From Methylobacterium thuringiense (GTDB lineage: Bacteria; Pseudomonadota; Alphaproteobacteria; Rhizobiales; Beijerinckiaceae): DNA of 64,000 bases. A program made the position numbers and the translations under genes. The notes under the pieces are model-generated. The model was not told the origin of the DNA. It searched no databases and saw only the letters and a list, made by a program, of their open reading frames with translations. The stretch lies in the NCBI RefSeq assembly GCF_022179645.1, contig NZ_BPRA01000014.1, positions 1 to 64,000 on the forward strand, written 5' to 3'. Positions 34,902 through 42,096 of this stretch are shown one piece after another. The number at the start of each line of letters is the position of its first letter. The stretch's first letter is position 1.

Positions 34902-36103
34902 GCCGTGTCGCTCTTCGGAGGGCGTGCGAGGCCCGCGCGCAGCCAGGTGATGGCGGTTCCGAGCGCCGCCGTCCACCAGGCCTGCCAGGCGCCGTGCTCG
35001 ACGAAGGCGATCGCGGCGGCGGCGGCGATCAGGCCCAGCGCCACGGCGAAGGGCGCCTTCGGCAGGATCGCGACGGCGCGGAGCGTTAGCAACAGCACCG
35101 CGGCGGCGAGGATCGCGCCCAAGATCCCGAGTTCGGCCCAGACCTGAAGGAAGCTGTTGTGCGGGTGGCCGACGGCCAGCATCTCCCGCAGCTCGGGCGC
35201 GAGACCCTGCGCCGCCGGCACTTCGGGGAAGCGTGCGCTGGTGCCGTAGCCGGCCCCCCGCCAGGGATCGGCCGCGACCGCCGCGCCGAAGCTCCGGGCG
35301 ATGGCGACGCGGGCGCGGGAGGAGCTGTGTTCGAGCCGGGCATGGATCGCCTCCGGCATGAATCGGGCGAGGATGTCGCCCTCCACCGGGGCCAGCACCA
35401 GCGCCAGCCCGAGGCCGGTGCCGACCAGGGCGAGGCCGAAGCGCTTGGGCAGCAGCCGGGCGAGCGCCGCCATGGCCAGCCCGGCGATCAGGCCCATCGC
35501 GGCGGCGCCGCTGACGGAGGAGACGATCGCAGCAGCAGTCAGCAGCAGCAGGCCGAGGGCGAGGAGGCGATGCCCCCGCGCGAAAACCAGGAAGGCCAGC
35601 GGTCCGGCGACGAGCACGAAGGTCAGGACCGGCCGGTTGAACACGAACAACGCGTCGCGCTGTCCGAGCAGGCGCTGCGGCGCCATGCCGAGCCGGAGGC
35701 TCGCGACCACGAACAGGCAGGCGACGACCAGCGCGCCCGCCGCCAGCGGCGGCGTCCATGGCGGAAGCCGGCCGGGGGCGAGGCGGGCGAGGCAATACGC
35801 GGCGACGAGTGTGGGGCCGAACTCGCTCAGCGTGCGCAGCGAGAGTGCCGGAAACGGACTCCAGGCGAAACTCAGGAGGCACCAGGCCAGGAAGCCGAGC
35901 ACGGCCGCCCCGACCGCGCCGCCGAGGGGCCGCAGCAGGAGGCGCAGGGCTCCGCGCCCCTCCTCGGCGGCGACGCCGAGACCGAAGAGAAGCGCCGCGA
36001 CGACGACGACGAGCGGCGAGGAGCGGTTCGCCAGGGCCATGGCCGGCGGCACCAGGGCCAGCGCGACGGCGCCGGCCGCGTAGAGGCCCTTCGCGGCGGA
36101 CAC
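34898..36103 (-). CDS. O-antigen ligase/polymerase-like membrane protein
   Basis: This 401-aa integral membrane protein has about ten to twelve helices. The family's periplasmic loop motif is present: RARVAIARSFGAAVAADPWRG ... VGHPHNSFLQVWAELGILG, where the histidine in HNSFLQ is conserved in Wzy_C ligases and polymerases. It would join or polymerise glycan units at the periplasmic face. The two glycosyltransferases 30 kb away may or may not belong to the same pathway. It starts five bases after the DUF2059 stop and overlaps gor by four bases, so it sits inside a tightly packed operon with metabolic genes. Confidence 0.82.
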   Translation of the reverse strand: MSAAKGLYAAGAVALALVPPAMALANRSSPLVVVVAALLFGLGVAAEEGRGALRLLLRPLGGAVGAAVLGFLAWCLLSFAWSPFPALSLRTLSEFGPTLVAAYCLARLAPGRLPPWTPPLAAGALVVACLFVVASLRLGMAPQRLLGQRDALFVFNRPVLTFVLVAGPLAFLVFARGHRLLALGLLLLTAAAIVSSVSGAAAMGLIAGLAMAALARLLPKRFGLALVGTGLGLALVLAPVEGDILARFMPEAIHARLEHSSSRARVAIARSFGAAVAADPWRGAGYGTSARFPEVPAAQGLAPELREMLAVGHPHNSFLQVWAELGILGAILAAAVLLLTLRAVAILPKAPFAVALGLIAAAAAIAFVEHGAWQAWWTAALGTAITWLRAGLARPPKSDTA

Positions 36104-36107
36104 CGGC

Positions 36108-36707
36108 CTACTGGAGCTGATGGCCGCGCTTGCCCATCTCCGCGCGCACGCGGATCATCATGTATTCCGAGACCTCCTGGGTCCAATCCTGCATGGCTCC
36201 GACGAGCTCGTCGAGCACCTGGGGCTGGGTCTCGACGTAGCGCTTGCCGGCGGGCGAGCGGAAGAAGACCACGATTTCCTTCAGCTCGGGCTCGGCGAGG
36301 CGCCCGGCATAGATCCGGGCGGCGACGTCGATAATGCGCTGCTTCTGCAGCTCCATCTCCGGCTGCAGGCCCTTGATGACCTCGTCGAGGTCCTTGGCGA
36401 GTTCCGGCCGGGTCACGGCGTTCTTCTTGATCTGCTCGGCCAAGGCCGGGACGATGGAATCGAACGAGCGGGCGATGCCGGAATTGAACATGACCTCGCG
36501 GGCCAGCGCGAGATGGCTCGGGCCGATTGGGGCCGGCGTGTTCGCCGCCGGGGTCTGGGGCGCGGCAGGGGCAGGGGCCGGAGCGCCCGGCTTGGCCGCA
36601 GGAGGCTTCGCCGGCTGCTGCGCGAGGGCCGCGAGCGGCAGGGCCGTTGCGCCGACGAGCGCCGCCCAGAGGAGACGGGCGGCCAGGGCGTCGAGGCGGC
36701 GGGACAT
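36108..36707 (-). CDS. DUF2059 exported protein
   Basis: This 199-aa protein has a signal peptide (about 1-29, ending LAALAQQ) and a 35-residue proline/alanine spacer. The DUF2059 helical domain follows (HLALAREVMFNSGIARSFDSI, ELKEIVVFFRSPAGKRYVET). The domain function is unknown; it is common in proteobacterial periplasms. It lies between rpiA and the O-antigen-ligase-like gene on the same strand. This pairing with rpiA and gor is a recurring Rhizobiales arrangement, from general knowledge. Confidence 0.86.
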   Translation of the reverse strand: MSRRLDALAARLLWAALVGATALPLAALAQQPAKPPAAKPGAPAPAPAAPQTPAANTPAPIGPSHLALAREVMFNSGIARSFDSIVPALAEQIKKNAVTRPELAKDLDEVIKGLQPEMELQKQRIIDVAARIYAGRLAEPELKEIVVFFRSPAGKRYVETQPQVLDELVGAMQDWTQEVSEYMMIRVRAEMGKRGHQLQ

Positions 36708-36757
36708 GGACGGCGCTCCGGTGTCGTGTCGGATGATCGGGAATCGGTCGAACGGGC

Positions 36758-37468
36758 TCACGGAGAGCCCAGAACCGTGACCACGGCCTCGTCGCCGCGC
36801 GCCTCGGCGAGGATCGCGGCGGTGGCGAGGCCGAGGAACAGGCCGTGCTCGACCACGCCGGGCACCGCCCACAGGGCCGCCGAGAGCCGTTCGGGTTCGG
36901 GGATCGCCTGCAGCCGCGCATCGACGATGGCATGGCCGCCGTCGGTCACGTAGGGCTGGCCGCCCGAAGCCTTGCGCAGCGTCATCTCCCCCGCGCAGCC
37001 GGCCGATTCGACGGCCTTCTGGATCGCCTTGAAGGTGGCGCCGAACCCGAACAGGTTGACCTCGATCGGCAGGGGGAATGCGCCGAGCACCGGCACGTGC
37101 TTGGCCGCGTCCGCGATCACCACCATGCGGCGGCTGGCATGCGCCACGATCTTTTCGCGCAACAGGGCGCCGCCGCCGCCCTTGATCAGGCGCAGGTTCG
37201 CATCGATTTCGTCCGCGCCGTCGACGGTGAGGTCGAGCTCGGGGTACTCCTCCAGGCTGCCGAGCCGGATGCCCTCGGCCTCGCAGGCCGCGCGGGTCGC
37301 CTCGGAGGTCGGCACGCCGATGACGTCGAGCCCGGCGCGCACGCGTTCGCCCAGAAGCAGGATGAAGGCGTTGGCGGTGGAGCCGGTGCCGATCCCGAGC
37401 CGCATCCCGTCCGCGACGAGGTCGACCGCGCGGGCGGCGGCGGCGCGGCGCAGGTCCGGGCCGCTCAC
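36758..37468 (-). CDS. rpiA: Ribose-5-phosphate isomerase A
   Basis: This enzyme interconverts ribose-5-phosphate and ribulose-5-phosphate. The 236-aa protein has [14 protein letters not shown] (phosphate loop), [16 protein letters not shown] and [31 protein letters not shown] with the catalytic residues. It ends with [20 protein letters not shown]. The GTG start was chosen to match family length ([18 protein letters not shown]). A GTG 18 codons upstream is an alternative with AGGGG at a loose distance. It heads the rpiA-DUF2059-O-antigen ligase-gor-methyltransferase group. Confidence 0.92.
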   Translation of the reverse strand: MSGPDLRRAAAARAVDLVADGMRLGIGTGSTANAFILLLGERVRAGLDVIGVPTSEATRAACEAEGIRLGSLEEYPELDLTVDGADEIDANLRLIKGGGGALLREKIVAHASRRMVVIADAAKHVPVLGAFPLPIEVNLFGFGATFKAIQKAVESAGCAGEMTLRKASGGQPYVTDGGHAIVDARLQAIPEPERLSAALWAVPGVVEHGLFLGLATAAILAEARGDEAVVTVLGSP

Positions 37469-37893
37469 GCGGCGGGTCCGAAGGCGGCGTTGGAGAGGGA
37501 GGCGTACATCGGGCGTGCTCACGGCGTCGGCGCGAGCCCCTAGCACGCCTCACGTCGCGGGCAAACGCGGGCAGCCGATGTCGGACTGTCGGCTCGGAGC
37601 GGTTTTAATCCGGCCAGGCACCTGCGACCGACCGAGTTTATTTTGGCATGGAATAAAAGCGATGCTTAATCGTGGAGATTAAGTCGATCTGACAGTAACA
37701 TGAACATTTGCCGCAGTCGTATTTTGTGCTTTAGACAGCAGAGCCTGTAGAAAACAGGCGGTATGCCGCGGGTGGGGGCGGGGAACCCGGAGGTCGTGCA
37801 TGACCTCGTAGCTTTGGTTCGACTCCAAGGCCGCGGCTCCAGTCCTTCGAAGCGCCGATCCACTCCACAACAGGGATCGTCCTACGCGCGGCA
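37469..37893. other. AT-richer intergenic region upstream of rpiA
   Basis: This 425-bp gap contains no supported gene. Positions 37600-37760 are clearly more AT-rich than the surroundings and presumably hold the rpiA promoter. A perfect six-pair hairpin GCCTGT-AGAAA-ACAGGC lies at 37743-37759. A tRNA-like sequence follows at 37765-37841, listed separately. Confidence 0.6.
37765..37841 (+). ncRNA. tRNA-like sequence, probably a degenerate tRNA
   Basis: These 77 bases start GCCGCGG and end CCGCGGC-T-CCA, a perfect seven-pair acceptor with a CCA end. A T-arm-like stem-loop TTTGG-TTCGACT-CCAAG precedes the 3' arm. An anticodon-position stem GAGGT/ACCTC closes an eight-base loop, one base too long. 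An extra G lies between T arm and acceptor, and the D arm has only about three pairs. The mixture of matches and one-base excesses suggests a decayed tRNA or chance folding; the acceptor match is helped by CCGCGG being self-complementary. Confidence 0.3.
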
Positions 37894-38370
37894 TCAGGGC
37901 CGGGCGCCCTGCGGGGGCGTCACGCTCGGGGCGGCCTTGGCGGCGGGAGCGATCGAGCCGGTGACGGTGCCGGCCGGGGCCGGGTTGGTCTGGGGCGTGC
38001 AGACCACGAGTTCCTCGCGGACCTGGACGTAGCAGATGCTCATCTCGCCGGTGCGGTAGTTGACGCGGAACACCCCGGCCTCGCGGGTGTGGCGGGAGGC
38101 GACGAGGCCGTACTCGGCCGGGGACTGGGCGGCCGCGCCCTCGCCGGCGGCGAAGCAAAGGGTCACCCCGACGTTGTCGTCGCGCAGGCCGTACTGGCAG
38201 GACGTGACCTCACCCGTGGAGCGGTCGACCCGGTAGACCCGGTTGAGGTCGATCTGCGGCGCCGGCACGAACTCGTAGGGGCCGGCGGCCAGCGCCGGCA
38301 GGCTCGCTGCGGAGAGGACGAGGCCGGCAAGCGCCGTCCGGGCGGCTCGGGGCGAAAGGCAGGCGCGCAT
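37894..38370 (-). CDS. Exported protein of unknown function
   Basis: This 158-aa protein has a signal peptide (MRACLSPRAARTALAGLVLSAASLPALA). Its short mature domain has two repeat-like halves, each with a similar block: YRVDRSTGEVTSCQYG and FRVNYRTGEMSICYVQ. Each carries one cysteine and is followed by a further cysteine (LCFAA, VVCTP). The C-terminus is proline/alanine-rich. The repeated VxxxTGEx(S/T)xC pattern suggests a small duplicated domain seen in other Methylobacterium exported proteins. The function is unknown. The inner ATG was chosen for its AGGG and signal peptide; an outer ATG ten codons earlier is possible. Confidence 0.74.
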   Translation of the reverse strand: MRACLSPRAARTALAGLVLSAASLPALAAGPYEFVPAPQIDLNRVYRVDRSTGEVTSCQYGLRDDNVGVTLCFAAGEGAAAQSPAEYGLVASRHTREAGVFRVNYRTGEMSICYVQVREELVVCTPQTNPAPAGTVTGSIAPAAKAAPSVTPPQGARP

Positions 38371-38675
38371 GGCCGATGACCCTGTCACGGGGGGAAACAT
38401 CCGCCGAACAGGACCCGATCGTGGTTAACGAAGTCTTGTCGAGGGGATGAAGCCCCGCCCGGCCAACGAAGTCCCGCCGCCGGATGACGCGTCCGCAGGC
38501 CGCAGCCCGCCATCGGAAAACCGCCCGGGGGAAATTGCCGCCCCTCCGCCAACCGGCTACCCAGTCGGGACGGCCGGTGCGGCACCGGCCCCGCCGCCCG
38601 TCGTGGGCGGTCCCGTTTCCCGGCGCGCGGAACCGCAGCGCGGTCGACGCTCATCCGGATCGACGCCCCCCGACC

Positions 38676-41600
38676 ATGCCAACGACGCCCCCCACGGACC
38701 GGCCCGAGACCGCGCCTCCTGAGACCGCAGCTCCGGAGACCGCGCGCCTCGCGGCCCTCGACCGCTACGGCATCCTCGACACGCCGGCGGAGACGGGCTT
38801 CGACGACATCGTGGCTCTGGCATCCGAGATCTGCGGGACGCCGGTGGCCCTGGTCAGCCTCGTCACCGGCGACCGGCAATGGTTCAAGGCCCGGGTCGGG
38901 TTCGATCCCTGCGAGACGCCGATCGCGCAATCGGTCTGCGCCCACGCGCTGGAGCAGCCGGGCCTGCTCGTCATCCCCGACCTGACGCAGGATCCCCGCA
39001 CCCGCGACAACACCCTCGTCACCGGTGCGCCCTTCCTGCGCTTCTATGCCGGCGCCCGGCTCGAGACGCCGGAAGGCGCGCCGATCGGGACGCTCTGCGT
39101 GATCGACCACGCGCCCCGTCCCGGCGGCCTCGCGCCCCGGCAGGCCGCGGCCCTGGAACGCCTGGCGCGCCAGGTGATGGGGCAGATGGCGCTGCGCCGC
39201 GCCGTGGCCGAGCGGGACGATGCGGTGCGCACCCTGCGCGAGGCCGGCACGCGCCACCGCCAGATCCTCGACAGCGCCGTCGACTACGCCATCGTCACCA
39301 TGGACCTCGACGGCATCGTGACGAGCTGGAACCTCGGCGCGGAGCGGATCGTCGGCTGGACCGCGGCGGAGATGTGCGGCCGGCCCGCCGACGCCTTCTT
39401 CACGCCCGAGGACGTCGCCGCCGGCATTCCCGAGCGCGAGATGCGGGCGGCCCGCGAGGTCGGGCGCGGGGCCGACGCGCGCTGGCGCCGGCGCAAGGAC
39501 GGCTCGCCCTTCTTCGGCTTGGGCGAGATGATGCCGCTGCGGGCGGCGGACGGCACCCTCGTCGGCTACCTCAAGATCCTGCGCGACCGCACCGAGCAGC
39601 ACCGGGCCGACGCGCGCTCGCGGGCGGCGGAGGAGGCGCTGGCGGCCTCCGAGGAGCGCATGCGGCTCGCCGTCGAGGCCACCGGCATCGGCATCTTCGA
39701 TTATGCGCCGCAGACCGACGTGCTGCGCTGGGACGAGCGCGTGCGCGACCTGTTCGGCGTCGGGCTGGACGAGGCCGTGACCTATGCCGGCAGCTACCTC
39801 GCGGGCCTGCATCCCGACGACCGCGCGGCGGCCGACGCGGCCGTGCGCGCCGCGACCGATCCGGCCGGCACGGGGATGTTCGACATCGAGTACCGCGTGC
39901 GCCCCCGGGACGGCGCCGCCACGCGCTGGCTCGCCGCGCGGGGCAAGTCCACCTTCGCGGACGGCCGCCAGACCCGCTTCGTCGGCACGGTGCGCGACGT
40001 GACCGTCCGCAAGACCGCCGAGCTCGCCGTGCGCGCCACCGAGGAGCGCTACCGCCTCGTCACGCGGGCGACGAACGACGCGATCTGGGACTGGGACCTC
40101 GTCTCGAACCACGTGCTGTGGAACGAGTCCCTGCACTCCGCCTACGGCTACGACCTCGCCACGGTGGGTACCACCGGCGAATGGTGGCTCGACCACGTCC
40201 ACCCGGACGACCGCGCCCGGGTCGAGGCGGACATCCGCTCCACCATCGCCGGCACCGAGGACGAGTGGAGCCACGAATACCGCTTCCGCCGCGCCGACGG
40301 CACCGTCGCCGACGTGCTCGACCGCGGCTACATGGTGCGCGGCAAGCGCGGCGAACCGATCCGGATGATCGGCGCGATGCTCGACCTGACCGAGCGCAAG
40401 CGCGACGAACGCCGCCTGCACGCGATGAACGCCATGCTGGAGGAGCGCGTCGAGGAGCGAACCCGCGAGCGCGACCGCACCTGGAGCGTCTCGCAGGACC
40501 TGATGGTGGTGATCGACGCGGAGGGCGTGTTCCGCGCCGTCAGCCCGGCCGCGACCCGGATCCTGGGCTGGCTGCCGGAGGAGATGCTCGGCTGCGGCGT
40601 GCGCGACTTCGTCCACCCCGAGGACGGGGCGGTGACGGCCGAGGCGATCGCACATGCCGCCGGGCAGGCCCTGCCGCCCTTCGAGAACCGCTATCGCCAC
40701 AAGGACGGCGGCTACCGTTGGATGTCGTGGGTCTCGGTGCCGGAGGGCGCGCTGATCTACGCCACCGGCCGCCACGTCACGGCGGAGAAGGAGCAGGCGC
40801 AGGCCCTGAGCCGGGCCGAGGAGGCCCTGCGCCAGTCGCAGAAGATGGAGGCGGTCGGCCAGCTCACCGGCGGCCTCGCCCACGACTTCAACAACCTGCT
40901 CACCGGCATCTCGGGCTCGCTCGAACTCCTGCAGAACCGCGTCAGCCAGGGCCGGCTCACCGAGATCGACCGCTACGTCAACGCCGCGCAGGGTGCCGCG
41001 AAGCGGGCCGCCGCGCTGACCCACCGGCTGCTGGCCTTCTCGCGCCGCCAGACCCTCGACCCGAAGCCCACCGACGTGAACCGCCTCGTCGCCGGCATGG
41101 AGGATCTGGTCCGGCGCACCATCGGGCCGGAGATCACCCTGGAGGTGGTCGCCTCCGCCGGCCTGTGGCCGGCCATGGTCGACCCCTCACAGCTCGAGAA
41201 CGCGCTGCTGAACCTCTGCATCAACGCCCGCGACGCCATGCCGGATGGCGGCCGCATCACCATCGAGACCGCCAACCGGTGGCTCGAGACGCATGCGGCC
41301 AGGGAGCGCGACCTGGAGCCCGGCCAGTACCTCTCCCTCTGCGTCAGCGATTCCGGCACCGGCATGAGCGCCGACGTCATCGCCAAGGCGTTCGAGCCGT
41401 TCTTCACGACGAAGCCGATCGGCCAGGGTACGGGCCTCGGCCTCTCGATGATCTACGGATTCGCCCGCCAGTCCGGCGGGCAGGTGCGGATCTATTCGGA
41501 GGTCGGCACCGGCACCACGCTGTGCATCTACCTGCCCCGCCATTACGGACCGGCCGAGGAGGGCGACGCCGCCCCGGACCTCTCGGCCGCCCCGCGGGGC

Positions 41601-41975
41601 GAGCAGGGCCAGACCGTGCTCGTCGTCGACGACGAGCCGACGGTGCGCATGCTGGTGGCCGAGGTACTGGAGGACCTCGGCTATACCGCGATCGAGGCGG
41701 CGGACGGCTCGGCCGGGCTGAAGCTGCTGCGCTCCGACATCCGCGTCGACCTGCTCGTCACCGATGTCGGCCTGCCGGGAGGCATGAACGGCCGCCAGAT
41801 GGCCGACGCCGCCCGCGTGACCCGGCCCGGCCTCAAGGTGCTGTTCATCACCGGCTACGCCGAGAACGCCGTCCTCGGAAACGGCTACCTCGAACCCGGC
41901 ATGCAGGTGCTGACGAAGCCCTTCGTGATGGAGGCGCTGGCGAGCCGGATCAAGGACCTGATCGCCAAGGGGTAG
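38676..41975 (+). CDS. GAF/multi-PAS hybrid sensor histidine kinase
   Basis: This 1099-aa protein has no membrane segments. Order: GAF (about 30-165; VALVSLVTGDRQWFKARVG), four PAS/PAC modules (about 190-300, 325-440, 450-570, 600-700), histidine kinase core and receiver. The phospho-acceptor is H736 in GGLAHDFNNLLTGI. The ATPase domain has ALLNLCINARDAMPDGG, VSDSGTGMSADV and GTGLGLSMIYGFARQSGG. The receiver at about 985-1095 has VLVVDDEP, D1030 in VTDVGLPGGMNGRQM and the lysine in LTKPF. The HDFNN pattern is typical of PAS-rich hybrid kinases with low-complexity outputs. No separate output regulator is adjacent. GAF and PAS ligands are unknown; light, oxygen or redox sensing are possibilities only. 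Confidence 0.9.
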   Translation: MPTTPPTDRPETAPPETAAPETARLAALDRYGILDTPAETGFDDIVALASEICGTPVALVSLVTGDRQWFKARVGFDPCETPIAQSVCAHALEQPGLLVIPDLTQDPRTRDNTLVTGAPFLRFYAGARLETPEGAPIGTLCVIDHAPRPGGLAPRQAAALERLARQVMGQMALRRAVAERDDAVRTLREAGTRHRQILDSAVDYAIVTMDLDGIVTSWNLGAERIVGWTAAEMCGRPADAFFTPEDVAAGIPEREMRAAREVGRGADARWRRRKDGSPFFGLGEMMPLRAADGTLVGYLKILRDRTEQHRADARSRAAEEALAASEERMRLAVEATGIGIFDYAPQTDVLRWDERVRDLFGVGLDEAVTYAGSYLAGLHPDDRAAADAAVRAATDPAGTGMFDIEYRVRPRDGAATRWLAARGKSTFADGRQTRFVGTVRDVTVRKTAELAVRATEERYRLVTRATNDAIWDWDLVSNHVLWNESLHSAYGYDLATVGTTGEWWLDHVHPDDRARVEADIRSTIAGTEDEWSHEYRFRRADGTVADVLDRGYMVRGKRGEPIRMIGAMLDLTERKRDERRLHAMNAMLEERVEERTRERDRTWSVSQDLMVVIDAEGVFRAVSPAATRILGWLPEEMLGCGVRDFVHPEDGAVTAEAIAHAAGQALPPFENRYRHKDGGYRWMSWVSVPEGALIYATGRHVTAEKEQAQALSRAEEALRQSQKMEAVGQLTGGLAHDFNNLLTGISGSLELLQNRVSQGRLTEIDRYVNAAQGAAKRAAALTHRLLAFSRRQTLDPKPTDVNRLVAGMEDLVRRTIGPEITLEVVASAGLWPAMVDPSQLENALLNLCINARDAMPDGGRITIETANRWLETHAARERDLEPGQYLSLCVSDSGTGMSADVIAKAFEPFFTTKPIGQGTGLGLSMIYGFARQSGGQVRIYSEVGTGTTLCIYLPRHYGPAEEGDAAPDLSAAPRGEQGQTVLVVDDEPTVRMLVAEVLEDLGYTAIEAADGSAGLKLLRSDIRVDLLVTDVGLPGGMNGRQMADAARVTRPGLKVLFITGYAENAVLGNGYLEPGMQVLTKPFVMEALASRIKDLIAKG

Positions 41976-42096
41976 GGTCATACCGGCGGCCGTAAACTTC
42001 GACGCAGTCGGCCGTCGGCCGTCGGCAAGCGCGAAGGCGCGCCGCCGCGCGTCCGGCGGACCGCCCTGAAGGCGTCAGACGTAAGGGCCGCTGAAA

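Noticed and set aside
37666-37863. Short minus-strand frames in the rpiA upstream gap
   Set aside because: They cross the AT-rich and tRNA-like region, lack ribosome sites and show no protein-like pattern.
38385-41024. An 879-codon minus-strand frame across the hybrid kinase
   Set aside because: It mirrors the PAS-rich kinase codons, has a biased composition and no recognisable family.
42008-42031. GGCCGTC triplicate after the hybrid kinase gene
   Set aside because: A three-unit GC microrepeat between convergent genes is too short and simple to support a function.
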